A stretch of 61,018 nt of DNA from Acidobacteriota bacterium (GTDB lineage Bacteria; Acidobacteriota; Terriglobia; Terriglobales; Acidobacteriaceae): NCBI GenBank assembly GCA_003225215.1, contig QIBC01000191.1, positions 1 through 61,018 of the forward strand. Reading direction: 5' to 3'. Shown piece by piece: positions 27,016-35,398 of this stretch. How positions within the stretch are numbered: position 1 is the first letter of the stretch; each line of letters opens with the position of its first letter. A program made the position numbers and the translations under genes. The notes beneath the pieces are model-generated. The model searched no databases and had not been told where the DNA came from. It was given only the letters and a program-made list of their open reading frames with translations.

Positions 27016-28317
27016 TCAGGGACTTCGGCGACGCGGCCCGTTGTTTGACCGTCTTTGACTAGGTCCGCGACTCGAAGTTTTGGAGCTCCGCTTGCCGGCA
27101 TTGCCTTTTCCTAGTTGCGGGGACTTTGAGCGCCGATCGAAGCTCTCTCGTGTGCTTCTGGACCGTTCTGGGCTTCTAAAACCTTGACGCGCACTACCAC
27201 GATCCTTGAATGCCCGTCCGTGATCGCGAGCGCCACGATTTCCGCTCGGTCGATCGGAGAATTCCTGTGCGCGCTTGTCTCGCCGAGGTCGATCAGCGAA
27301 CTGCGCAGGCCGTTCACGGCGACGATCATCTTCACGCCCGCCGAACTTCACGAAGCCCTCACCTGAGCGACGAGCCTGCTGGTAGTCGCGTCGGGGCGAT
27401 CGGAAAGTCCGCCCTCTGTCTTCGCGATCTCTTTCTCTCCGTTGTTCGTCGAATCGAGGTGCGCGTTCACTTCGAGCCTCCCGCGCTGGCGCTCTATCCC
27501 GTTCGCGAGGCCGACGCGGAGGCGCTCCGGCGTCTTCCCGCCCGGAGCGTATGTTGTCGCGCTCGAATCGGGGTACCTCACGCGGCTCTGTCGCGCGCTG
27601 CAGTTGCGAGACCTCTCTGGGTGTCAGAGTTCGCGACTCCCCGGGTGGCAGATCGAGCTCCAGCGGTCCGTAGCGAACACGACGGATTTTTTCTACGTGG
27701 TGTCCGACCTCCTCGAACATCTTGCGAATTTGTCGATTACGGCCTTCGTGCAATGTGACTTCGAGCCACGGGTTATCCGCTTCTTTGATTACGCGAATCT
27801 GCGCCGGGGCAGTGCGCACGCGGCGATTCGGATTCCTTTCTTCGGCAATGGAGACTCCGGAACGCAGACGGCGAAGCTGCTCCTCTTGCGGCTGTCCGGC
27901 AACTTTGACCAGGTATGTCTTGGGAATGTGTGACGCGGCCTTCATCAATTTATGGGCAAGAGCTCCGTCATTGGTGAGCAGCAGCAGACCCTCGCTGTTG
28001 AAGTCAAGGCGCCCGATGGGATACAGGCGCGCCTTGCTGCGCACGAGCTCCATTATTGTCGGGCGACCTTCGGGATCGGAGACGGTGGTGACGTATCCTC
28101 TCGGCTTGTTGAGAACAACATACTCTTGACGCTCAGCGCCCTTGAGAAGCTGGTTATTGACGCGAATCGAATCGACGTCGGGATCAGCCTTGCTGCCAAG
28201 CTCGGTGATGGTTGTGCCGTTAACACTCACCAGGCCTGATTGAATGAGTTCCTCAGCTTTGCGGCGGGAGGCGATGCCGGCAGCAGCAATGATTTTCTGA
28301 AGGCGTTCGAGAGCCAT
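27016..28317 (-). CDS. rluB: 23S rRNA pseudouridine synthase (RluB-type) with long basic tail
   Basis: A 433-residue protein. Residues 1-60 are an S4 RNA-binding domain (LERLQKIIAAAGIASRRKAEELI). The pseudouridine synthase core follows with the catalytic aspartate in PIGRLDFNSEGLLLLTNDG and the HEGRNRQIRKMF loop. The product normally modifies U2605 in 23S rRNA. The C-terminal 180 residues or so are an Arg/Ser/Gly-rich disordered extension not needed by the fold and likely to bind RNA. Start at 28317 opens the family N-terminus; an earlier ATG at 28335 lies near the flank of a palindromic repeat. It follows scpB in the same operon. Confidence 0.88.
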   Translation of the reverse strand: MALERLQKIIAAAGIASRRKAEELIQSGLVSVNGTTITELGSKADPDVDSIRVNNQLLKGAERQEYVVLNKPRGYVTTVSDPEGRPTIMELVRSKARLYPIGRLDFNSEGLLLLTNDGALAHKLMKAASHIPKTYLVKVAGQPQEEQLRRLRSGVSIAEERNPNRRVRTAPAQIRVIKEADNPWLEVTLHEGRNRQIRKMFEEVGHHVEKIRRVRYGPLELDLPPGESRTLTPREVSQLQRATEPREVPRFERDNIRSGREDAGAPPRRPRERDRAPAREARSERAPRFDEQRRERDREDRGRTFRSPRRDYQQARRSGEGFVKFGGREDDRRRERPAQFADRPRRDKRAQEFSDRPSGNRGARDHGRAFKDRGSARQGFRSPERSRSTRESFDRRSKSPQLGKGNAGKRSSKTSSRGPSQRRSNNGPRRRSP

Positions 28318-28340
28318 GGTGTTTGCTCGCTGCATGGTAG

Positions 28341-28360
28341 AGACGCAGCATGCTGCGTCT
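28341..28360. repeat. Dispersed palindrome (AGACGCAGCATGCTGCGTCT)
   Basis: A perfect 20-base palindrome between scpB and rluB. Its last base is the first base of the scpB stop codon on the minus strand. Same core as 22790-22813 and the variant at 29178. Confidence 0.85.
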
Positions 28361-29154
28361 TACGATGCTGCCTTGGTGTTCAGATGCTCTTCGTGCGGCG
28401 TAGAGGGTTGTTGCTCACCCGCGGTTTCGTTGCCGGAAGCGCCTGCGACGCCATTCATGTCAATACGGTCTTCGACAAAGAGATCGCTCTGAACCGCCGA
28501 GGTCAGCTTCTCAAATTCCTCGATGCTCGGAAGTTCGTTTATATCTTTGAGGCCGAAGCGCAGCAGAAAATCCTTCGTGGTTTTGTACAGAATGGGGCGC
28601 CCGATTACCTGTTTTCTTCCAGCAGTCGTAATGAGCTTGCGCGCGATCAGGTTAGCGAGCACTCCGCTGCAGTCGACTCCGCGAATTTCGCTGATCTCCG
28701 GTGCCGTGACTGGCTGCTTATAAGCAATCACGGCCAGCGTTTCCAGTGCCTGCAAAGAGAGGCGGATCGGTGGCTTCAGGCTCTTGGCAAAGGATCGCAC
28801 TACGTCGTGATGCTCCGGTTTGGTCGACATCCGGTAGCCGCCCGCAACCTGCCGGATTTCCATTCCGTGCTCCCGTGAGTCGTATTCCTTCACGAGCTCT
28901 TCGAGAACTTCACGCACCCGACGGCGGCTGCGCTCGCGCTGCTGTTTGGCGTCTTGCTTGGCATCTGCGAGCGTCTGATCTGACTCAGTCGGATGGCCAT
29001 CGCTCTCGACTACTGCCATGGGAAGGGAGGCTTCGGATGGCTCCGATCCGAGCTCTGCAGAGATTTCATCTGCGGTCACAGAGAGTATCTGCTCGATTGT
29101 GACGGGCTCTTCAGCAGCGTAGATAATTGCTTCGATTTTTGCTTTAAGGCTCAT
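28360..29154 (-). CDS. scpB: Segregation and condensation protein B
   Basis: A 264-residue ScpB. It shows the tandem winged helices: KIEAIIYAAEEPVTIEQIL at the start and RLSLQALETLAVIAYKQPVTAPEI near residue 140, then the linked GRKQVIGRPILYKTTKDFL. ScpB joins ScpA to SMC in chromosome condensation. An inserted acidic/charged stretch (residues about 35-80) and an extended C-terminus are longer than in B. subtilis. It lies between scpA and rluB in one operon, spaced by palindromic repeats rather than overlapping. Confidence 0.92.
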   Translation of the reverse strand: MSLKAKIEAIIYAAEEPVTIEQILSVTADEISAELGSEPSEASLPMAVVESDGHPTESDQTLADAKQDAKQQRERSRRRVREVLEELVKEYDSREHGMEIRQVAGGYRMSTKPEHHDVVRSFAKSLKPPIRLSLQALETLAVIAYKQPVTAPEISEIRGVDCSGVLANLIARKLITTAGRKQVIGRPILYKTTKDFLLRFGLKDINELPSIEEFEKLTSAVQSDLFVEDRIDMNGVAGASGNETAGEQQPSTPHEEHLNTKAAS

Positions 29155-29175
29155 CAGTTACCCATACCGCATGGT

Positions 29176-29199
29176 AGAGACGCAGTATGCTGCGTCTCT
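29176..29199. repeat. Dispersed palindrome, one-base variant
   Basis: A near-perfect 24-base palindrome with the same core as 28341-28360, differing at a single central base (GTATGC for GCATGC). It lies in the scpA-scpB spacer. Confidence 0.8.
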
Positions 29200-29232
29200 G
29201 TTTTGCAGCATACGACGGCAAGGAACGTGTAG

Positions 29233-30039
29233 CTACTTCCAATCGTCACGAGCAGCGGCTCCCTCGCCCATCACAGCTTCAAAATTTTCGTGCTTCTTGA
29301 TCAGTATCTCGCCAAAAACGGCTTCCTGGCGCAAGAGAATTGCCTGCAAACGCACAAGTTCCAGAAGGGCAAGGAAGGTACATATCAGGGCGTTCCTGGA
29401 CTGCATAGGTTGCAGCAAGCGCTTGAGACGCAGTGGCTTATCTTCAAGTAGGAGCCGTCGGCGCAGGTACTCAATCATCTGGGCGACTGTGACTGCGTCT
29501 TGATCGACCTGAATGATGGGACGCTCCCGCACGCGATCGAGAATCTGCTGGAACGTGCGCACAAGGTCAACTACGTCGGCGGCCAGCTCCGGCTCTGCTC
29601 CTTCATCTTCCTTGAAGTCCTTGAGCGCGGGATTCGTCCACACGGCTTCTTCAATCTGCTGCTTCTGCAGAAGCATCTGCGCTGCGCTTTTGAATTTCTC
29701 GTGCTCAAGCAAACGTTCCACTAGCTCATTGCGCGGATCTTCCTGAACTTCTGCAGGAGCGTCAGGATCGCGCGGCAAAAGCATCTTTGACTTGATGTGA
29801 ATGAGCAGCGCCGCCATGTAGATGAATTCCGCCGCTACATCAACATCGAGCTGCTTTAGATTTTCGACGTAGCCGAGATACTGCGCCGTGATCCTCGCGA
29901 TGGGAATGTCGTAGATGTCGATGTCCTGCTTGCGAATCAGGTCGAGCAGCAGATCCAGCGGCCCTTCATAAACACTGCCGACACTGACAGCGAAAGGGAA
30001 CTCGCTGGGTTCGCGATTGATGATGGGCGTCTCCGGCAT
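29233..30039 (-). CDS. scpA: Segregation and condensation protein A
   Basis: A 268-residue kleisin ScpA. The N-terminal YEGPLDLLLDLIRKQDIDIYDIPIARIT and the following LDVAAEFIYMAALLIHIKSKMLLPR are the canonical SMC-binding segments. The C-terminal helix region is present (LLEDKPLRLKRLL, then FLALLELVRLQAILLRQ), completing the kleisin. It is coded just after trpS and before scpB. Confidence 0.93.
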   Translation of the reverse strand: MPETPIINREPSEFPFAVSVGSVYEGPLDLLLDLIRKQDIDIYDIPIARITAQYLGYVENLKQLDVDVAAEFIYMAALLIHIKSKMLLPRDPDAPAEVQEDPRNELVERLLEHEKFKSAAQMLLQKQQIEEAVWTNPALKDFKEDEGAEPELAADVVDLVRTFQQILDRVRERPIIQVDQDAVTVAQMIEYLRRRLLLEDKPLRLKRLLQPMQSRNALICTFLALLELVRLQAILLRQEAVFGEILIKKHENFEAVMGEGAAARDDWK

Positions 30040-30072
30040 GAAAGCTACTGTGCGGCTCCTTCGACAGGCGCT

Positions 30073-31029
30073 TCATAGTGTTTCGACATTTTCCACCGAT
30101 ACCAGAGCGTCGGCTGCCCAACTTTTGCATTCGATGCAGCCGATGCCGGCGCTGCGACATCCAGCGTATACCTTTTGCAGTGTATCTTTGCTGCTAAAAA
30201 TTTTGTGCACATCTCCAATGGGACATACATCCGGATTGCCTGGATCAGTGCGCCGCACGCGTGCGGGATCGGTGACCATCGTCTTCAGTTTTTGACGAAC
30301 GACCGGCTCGGGATCGCTCATCAGAATGGAATTGCCGTACGACTTCGACATCTTGCGTCCATCGGTGCCCGGCAGCTTGGGTGACGGGGTAAGCAGAGCC
30401 TGAGGCTCCGGGAAAACATATGTGCGCCCCGGATTGGAATCGCCGGGCTTAACCAATCGCGGGTAGAAGCCGTTGAAACGGCGCGCAATCTCGCGCGTGA
30501 TCTCGATGTGCGGAACCTGATCCTCGCCCACCGGCACAAACTCCGCCTGATAGATCATGATGTCGGCCGATTGGAGCAGCGGATATCCGAGGAAGCCGTA
30601 AGTATTCAGGTCCTTCTCGCGGATGTTCTGCTGCTGCTCCTTATATGTAGGAACACGCTCGAGCCAGCTTAGCGGGGTAATCATTGACAGTAACAAATGC
30701 AACTCCGCATGTTCCGGCACGTGCGATTGAATGAACATCGTGCATTTCTGGGGATCGAGTCCTGCGGCCACATAATCGAGCATTACTTCGATGGAGTTTT
30801 GCTTAATCCGAGAAGTGTCTGCGTAATCGCTCGTAAGCGCGTGCCAGTCGGCTATAAAAAAGTAAGAATCGTAGGTTTCCTGCAGCTTCACCCAATTCGC
30901 GAGCGCGCCCACATAGTTGCCGAGATGCAGCTTTCCGGTGGAGCGCATGCCGCTCAGGATCCGCTGCTTTCGTCCGAAGGCCGTCTGGTTCGATTTGAGA
31001 GTAGAAGTCTGGAAAGAGGCCTGATCCAT
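30073..31029 (-). pseudogene. trpS: Tryptophanyl-tRNA synthetase with damaged 3' end
   Basis: A 318-residue class I synthetase frame with the HIGH-type motif GKLHLGNYVGAL and KMSKSYGN. TrpS charges tRNA-Trp. The frame stops after SWAADALVSVENVETL, short of the C-terminal helices (about 45-60 residues) of the family. In the next frame, starting about where it fails, the sequence MSKHYEAPVEGAAQ runs to a stop at 30045, 5 bases before scpA, and looks like the natural C-terminus. This indicates an internal deletion with frameshift of the missing region. Start at 31029 overlaps the M50 stop as TGATG, so the genes are coupled. Either another trpS exists or the sequence has an error here. Confidence 0.75.
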
Positions 31030-31709
31030 CAAAGTCTCATTAGGTTGTTTCTGAAGATGTCCATCGCAGGTCCGAGCAGGGGCCCTAGGAACGGCACTCT
31101 GAGCAGCACGAGTATCCACAAGATCGCGATTCCCGCCATGTCAAACATCCGGCGCACGCCGTCCGGCAGGAAATGACGCAGGACATGGCTGCCATCAAGC
31201 GGTGGCAAGGGAATCAGATTAAAAATGCCAAGAAGTACGTTGATGAATATTCCTTCGTACAGAAGCGCCGCGAACGGCGTGAGAATGCTGCTCGTGTCGA
31301 GCGACCCGCTGGACACAATGTCGTGTACAACGCGGTGACCGGTAAGCGAAGTCTTCGTGATGATTCCCAACAGAACAAAGCAGCCAACGGCAATGATGAA
31401 GTTGCTGATAGGACCTATGAGAGAAGTAAGAATGTCGTCCCGCACAAGATGTTTGAAGTTTCGCGTGTCAACAGGTGTGGGTTTGGCCCACCCGAGTAGG
31501 GGAGCTCCCGTGATTGCCGCGATCAGCGGGAGCAAAATCGTGCCAAACAGGTCGATATGTCTGATGGGATTCAGGCTAATACGACCTAGCATTCGGGCTG
31601 TTGGATCGCCCAGTCGATTTGCCATCCACGCGTGCGCCGACTCGTGCACGCTGATCGCAAAAAGAAAGACGATGATGTCGAAAACGACAATTACAGCATG
31701 CAAATTCAT
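31029..31709 (-). CDS. Site-2 protease family membrane metalloprotease (M50)
   Basis: A 226-residue integral protein. The zinc motif HESAHAW (HExxH) is at residue about 22, and the second metal site is NLIPLPPLDGSHV near residue 172. Five to six membrane helices surround these. This short class resembles the SpoIVFB/YwhC group that cleaves membrane-embedded substrates. Start at 31709 is chosen because it opens the first helix; a longer in-frame extension runs upstream through repeat DNA and has no family similarity. Coupled by TGATG to trpS. Confidence 0.85.
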   Translation of the reverse strand: MNLHAVIVVFDIIVFLFAISVHESAHAWMANRLGDPTARMLGRISLNPIRHIDLFGTILLPLIAAITGAPLLGWAKPTPVDTRNFKHLVRDDILTSLIGPISNFIIAVGCFVLLGIITKTSLTGHRVVHDIVSSGSLDTSSILTPFAALLYEGIFINVLLGIFNLIPLPPLDGSHVLRHFLPDGVRRMFDMAGIAILWILVLLRVPFLGPLLGPAMDIFRNNLMRL

Positions 31710-31930
31710 GCGGAAAGTCGATGTTATCAGGGAATAGGAGGAGGTTACAGGGGAGAGGGAACAGGGGAGAGCAGGAAGAAGGATACAGGAAACGGGGAAC
31801 AGAGGAAAAGCGAGCTTCCTGCGTTGGAACTGTATCTCGAGCGTTTCCGAGCACAAGTCAACGGGATCAGGGTTTCCCTGTACCGTGTTCCCTGTACCCT
31901 GTACCCTGATTTTCTGTTCCCTGTCCGACA
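31710..31930. repeat. Inverted CAGGGNA-word repeats between M50 and acyltransferase genes
   Basis: The plus strand from 31728 reads as repeats of CAGGG(G/A)A-type words; from about 31866 to 31922 the complementary words (TTCCCTGTACCCTG) appear in the opposite orientation. The left and right blocks could pair over a central unrelated stretch of about 60-70 bases. The right block is translated as the C-terminus of the neighbouring acyltransferase. Confidence 0.6.
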
Positions 31931-32724
31931 ATCGTTTTGACTTTGACTGTCTTCGCCGGAATTCCAGCTACGACGTTAAACGGGGGAACGTCCTTTGTGG
32001 CGACGCCCATGGAGCCCACGATCCCTTGCTCGCCAACAGTGACTCCGCTGAGCACCGTGGCGTGATAAGTGACGCGAGCGCGTGGACCGATTACCGTCTT
32101 GTGGTTGGTTACGATCATTGAATCGTTTAAGTCGTGGGCGTGCGAGTAAACATTCGCATAATCAGAGATGGAGCTTCCTTCGCGAACAATGAGCTCGCCG
32201 CGATCGTCGAGCAGAACGTATTTGTGGATGACGCAGTTGTCCTCGATGGTGAGGTTGTAGCCGAATGAGACCTCGATTCCGTGAAAGAGTTTTACATTTT
32301 TGCCGACCGACTTGAGCACGTGTTTGGCGACCATATGGCGCATGCGATAGCCAAGCCAGTGATTGAGGCCCAGCGGAGAGCGATCGAACATCATCCAGAA
32401 CCAGATGAGAGGTTTGCGCGGCTCATAGCGAGCAGCGTCGATGTCGCCGTAGTACTCAGGCTCAAGCGTGATGTTCCGAGGATCGAATGAGTGCGTCAGA
32501 GCTCGCGCTGAAAGCTGCGATGTAACTGAAGCATTGTCGTACTCTTCGTTTTCATCTTCCGGTACATAGGGGCGGCCGAGATAGATCTGATGGAGCGCAT
32601 CGCGCACGATCACGCTGCGGTGAACCGGATCGGGACTTGAAAATTCCTTGTCGAGATGATCGATCCAGGCGAGAAAGCTCTTCTCGGCGTCGGGATGGAG
32701 CGTGCGGTATTCGTAGCGTGGCAT
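31867..32724 (-). CDS. Left-handed beta-helix (hexapeptide) acyltransferase-like protein
   Basis: A 285-residue protein. Residues about 150-250 contain hexapeptide repeats (NLTIEDNCVIHKYVLLDDRG, then GVTVGEQGIVGSMGVATKDV and AGIPAKTVKVK), the LbH acyltransferase ending. The N-terminal third has no named domain and includes a membrane-like IWFWMMF. The C-terminal GQGTENQGTGYREHGTGKP is encoded by the CAGGGNA repeat block and is probably read-through of expanded repeat DNA. Target may be a sugar or lipid. It lies 50 bases downstream of trpD. Confidence 0.8.
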   Translation of the reverse strand: MPRYEYRTLHPDAEKSFLAWIDHLDKEFSSPDPVHRSVIVRDALHQIYLGRPYVPEDENEEYDNASVTSQLSARALTHSFDPRNITLEPEYYGDIDAARYEPRKPLIWFWMMFDRSPLGLNHWLGYRMRHMVAKHVLKSVGKNVKLFHGIEVSFGYNLTIEDNCVIHKYVLLDDRGELIVREGSSISDYANVYSHAHDLNDSMIVTNHKTVIGPRARVTYHATVLSGVTVGEQGIVGSMGVATKDVPPFNVVAGIPAKTVKVKTIVGQGTENQGTGYREHGTGKP

Positions 32725-32774
32725 GGTAGGTCGTGGTTCGCGAAGTCCTGATTCTATAGGAGGGAGACCCCACT

Positions 32775-33827
32775 CTATGCCCACTTACTCGAAGTAAACT
32801 CCACCAACTTTGTTAACTTCTCCCGCGCTGCTCCGGAGTCCAGTGATTCCGCAGCAATGGGCATTGCCTCTGAGATCGAATTGGCTCGTCCTGCAACCAC
32901 TAGAGCTGCGGCGGCATTGAGCAATACGACATCGCGCCGTGCAGATTTTTCTCCATCCACAATCCTTCGGATGATTTCAGCATTTGCCTTTGTATCGCCG
33001 CCCTGGATTTCGGAGATAGGAGCACTGCGCAGTCCGAACTCTTCCGGGGAGATATCGTAGGAACGAATCTGCCCGTTTCTCACTTCGGCGACATGCGTTG
33101 GGCCCGTGATCGTGATCTCGTCGAGGCCGTCGCTGCCGTGGACAACAAGCGCGCGATGGAGTCCGAGCATCTGCAGCGCTTGCGCGAGCTTCCCTACGAG
33201 CGATGCCGAGTACACCCCAACAACCTGAGCTGACGCGTGGGCGGGATTGCAGAGGGGCCCGAGCAGATTAAAGACTGTCCGAAGACGCAGTTCGCGCCGA
33301 GCCGGCTGTACATATTTCATCGCCGAATGCATCGACGGCGCAAACAGGAATGCGATGCCCACGGCTTCCAGGCACTCGGCGACGCGAGCCGGCGGCAGAG
33401 TGATGTTGATTCCCAACGCCTCGACTACATCTGCCGATCCACATTTCGAAGTGACGCTGCGGTTGCCGTGCTTCGCGACGCGCACTCCCGCTCCGGCTAC
33501 GGTCAGCGCTGTGGCGGTCGAGATGTTGAAGGTTCCGCTGGCATCGCCGCCTGTGCCGCAAGTGTCAACGAGAGCATCGCGCTCAGTTCCACTGACGTCC
33601 AGAGCGAAATCGTGAACCTTCAAGGGAGCCGCTGCCTTCCGAATCGCTTCGGCGAAGCCGACGATCTCCTCGACCGTCTCGCCCTTCATATGAAGCGCAA
33701 CCAAGAGCGCCGCGATCTGCGCATCTGTAGCCCCTCCACTGAGGATCTCAGACATAACTTCACGCGCAGCATCGCGCGAGAGCGATTCCCGGTGATTCGC
33801 GACCTGATGCAGGGCTTCGATGATCAT
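32775..33827 (-). CDS. trpD: Anthranilate phosphoribosyltransferase
   Basis: A 350-residue enzyme with [17 protein letters not shown] (PRPP loop), [16 protein letters not shown] and the C-terminal [11 protein letters not shown] motif. It transfers phosphoribosyl to anthranilate in tryptophan synthesis. Length and motifs are complete. No other trp biosynthetic genes adjoin. Start at 33827; the next gene on this strand is the acyltransferase. Confidence 0.93.
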   Translation of the reverse strand: MIIEALHQVANHRESLSRDAAREVMSEILSGGATDAQIAALLVALHMKGETVEEIVGFAEAIRKAAAPLKVHDFALDVSGTERDALVDTCGTGGDASGTFNISTATALTVAGAGVRVAKHGNRSVTSKCGSADVVEALGINITLPPARVAECLEAVGIAFLFAPSMHSAMKYVQPARRELRLRTVFNLLGPLCNPAHASAQVVGVYSASLVGKLAQALQMLGLHRALVVHGSDGLDEITITGPTHVAEVRNGQIRSYDISPEEFGLRSAPISEIQGGDTKANAEIIRRIVDGEKSARRDVVLLNAAAALVVAGRANSISEAMPIAAESLDSGAAREKLTKLVEFTSSKWA

Positions 33828-34093
33828 GTGCTGTGATTACAAGCTAAATCAGCGCTGAAACTTCAATCAACCACGGAGCCACGGAGGCGTGGATAAACGG
33901 AAGAAAGAGGTGAACACGAAAGGCTATCGGCTTAAGCGCCTGGCGATTTCCAGATCACCCCCATGGTTTCAATAAGAGGAGGAGGACGTCTATCCCCCAA
34001 TTTCTGGTTCCCGGTTTTTCTCAGTGGCTCCATGCCGCCGTGGTGAAATAGGCATTCAGACTCTGATGGGCAGGTTGAGTTAAACTCGATCCA
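33828..34093. other. Intergenic stretch with CCACGGAG repeat words
   Basis: Divergent spacer between trpD and ruvC. It contains CCACGGAGCCACGGAG at about 33871, a word also seen at 44912-44937. No gene is supported. Confidence 0.5.
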
Positions 34094-34600
34094 ATGCGGG
34101 TTTTGGGCATCGATTGCGGCACTGAGTACACCGGTTATGGCGTGGTGGAACAGCATGCAGATGGACGCCTTGTGTTCGTTGTTGCTGGCGCGATCCATCT
34201 TCCCAAGCGCGAGACGATGCCGAAACGTTTGTCCACTGTGTTTACGGAGCTGTCGCATCTCATCTACGCCACTACTCCAAAGATGGTTGCGATTGAGGAA
34301 GTGTTCTATTCGGTGAATGCAAAGTCGGCGCTCAAGCTGGGGCAGGTTCGCGGTGTTGCAATGCTCGCAGCTTCCTCGGCGGGTCTCGAAGTGGCGGAGT
34401 ATTCGCCGCTGTCGATTAAGTCTGCAGTCGTGGGCTACGGCAAAGCCGAAAAAATCCAAGTGCAGCACATGGTTGCGCATTTGCTGAATCTTCCCGAACC
34501 GCCACGGCCTGCCGATGCTGCGGACGCGCTGGCGATTGCTATATGCCATCTACATACCCATGCGACCCTCAAGCGCTATGAGGTGGCAAGTCGCGGATGA
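34094..34600 (+). CDS. ruvC: Holliday junction endonuclease RuvC
   Basis: A 168-residue resolvase. The catalytic acidic residues are seen in GIDCGTEYTGYG, VAIEEVFYS, and DAADALAIAICH. RuvC cleaves four-way junctions with RuvAB. Complete length. Its stop overlaps the next gene's start by 4 bases. Confidence 0.95.
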   Translation: MRVLGIDCGTEYTGYGVVEQHADGRLVFVVAGAIHLPKRETMPKRLSTVFTELSHLIYATTPKMVAIEEVFYSVNAKSALKLGQVRGVAMLAASSAGLEVAEYSPLSIKSAVVGYGKAEKIQVQHMVAHLLNLPEPPRPADAADALAIAICHLHTHATLKRYEVASRG

Positions 34601-35337
34601 GCGCTCTTCGGCGGTTTGCCGGTTATTTCGTAATCAGTCTCATCGCTATCCAAGTCCATGGACAACAACATGATGCATCCGTAATATTCAAGTTTTCATG
34701 GAAGTACGGAAAGCCCTCGGATTACATCGTCACGGTGCATCGGACTGGTCAAGTTGACTACGTTTCCGATGACCATTCCTTGAGCCCAACCCAGGAACGA
34801 AACCAGCCAGTTGAGAGCAACGTCGAGCAGTCGATCCAGGCTAACGATGCGGCATCACAGGACAGGTTCACGAAGCAGTTTCAGGCAACTCAGAGGGTAC
34901 AAGAGAAAGTTTTTGCTTTAGCGGAGCAGCTCAGGTTTTTCGACGGACAGTTTGATTTCACCGCGCATCCGATTGCTCAAACAGGAAGCAAAACCCTTAG
35001 CTACGAGGAGGCGAGCCGTCACACTTCGACAACGTATAACTACTCTGAGAATCCTTCCATTCAGCAACTTACGGAGATTTTTCAAGGCATTTCTCTCACT
35101 ATAGAAAGCGGTCGAAAACTGGAATTTGACCGCCGATTCGACAAGCTGTCGCTTCATCAGGATCTCAAAGCGATGGACGATCTTTCAAAGGACGGACACC
35201 TGTACGAAGTGCAAGCGATCGCGCCACTGCTCCAACGGATTGCGGCTGATCGGACCGTTCTTCACATCGCCCAGCAGACTGCCCAGCACATCCTTGCCCG
35301 GGCTGGCCTGGCAGTTGCTCCCAACTCAGTCCAATAA
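34597..35337 (+). CDS. Exported hypothetical protein downstream of ruvC
   Basis: A 246-residue protein with a signal peptide (residues 6-22, FAGYFVISLIAIQVHGQQ). The mature part has a glutamine/asparagine-rich centre, a predicted helical stretch and no recognised domain. It overlaps ruvC by 4 bases, so it is translationally coupled, but there is no evidence for a role in recombination. Confidence 0.65.
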   Translation: MSALRRFAGYFVISLIAIQVHGQQHDASVIFKFSWKYGKPSDYIVTVHRTGQVDYVSDDHSLSPTQERNQPVESNVEQSIQANDAASQDRFTKQFQATQRVQEKVFALAEQLRFFDGQFDFTAHPIAQTGSKTLSYEEASRHTSTTYNYSENPSIQQLTEIFQGISLTIESGRKLEFDRRFDKLSLHQDLKAMDDLSKDGHLYEVQAIAPLLQRIAADRTVLHIAQQTAQHILARAGLAVAPNSVQ

Positions 35338-35398
35338 ATTCGCCACGCTGCCCTCCAGAAAGTGATCTAATGTATTGAGCAAGTTAGGGGGGCCAGAC

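Noticed and set aside
31710-31931. 74-codon N-terminal extension of the M50 protease
   Set aside because: It is translated repeat DNA; the family starts at 31709.
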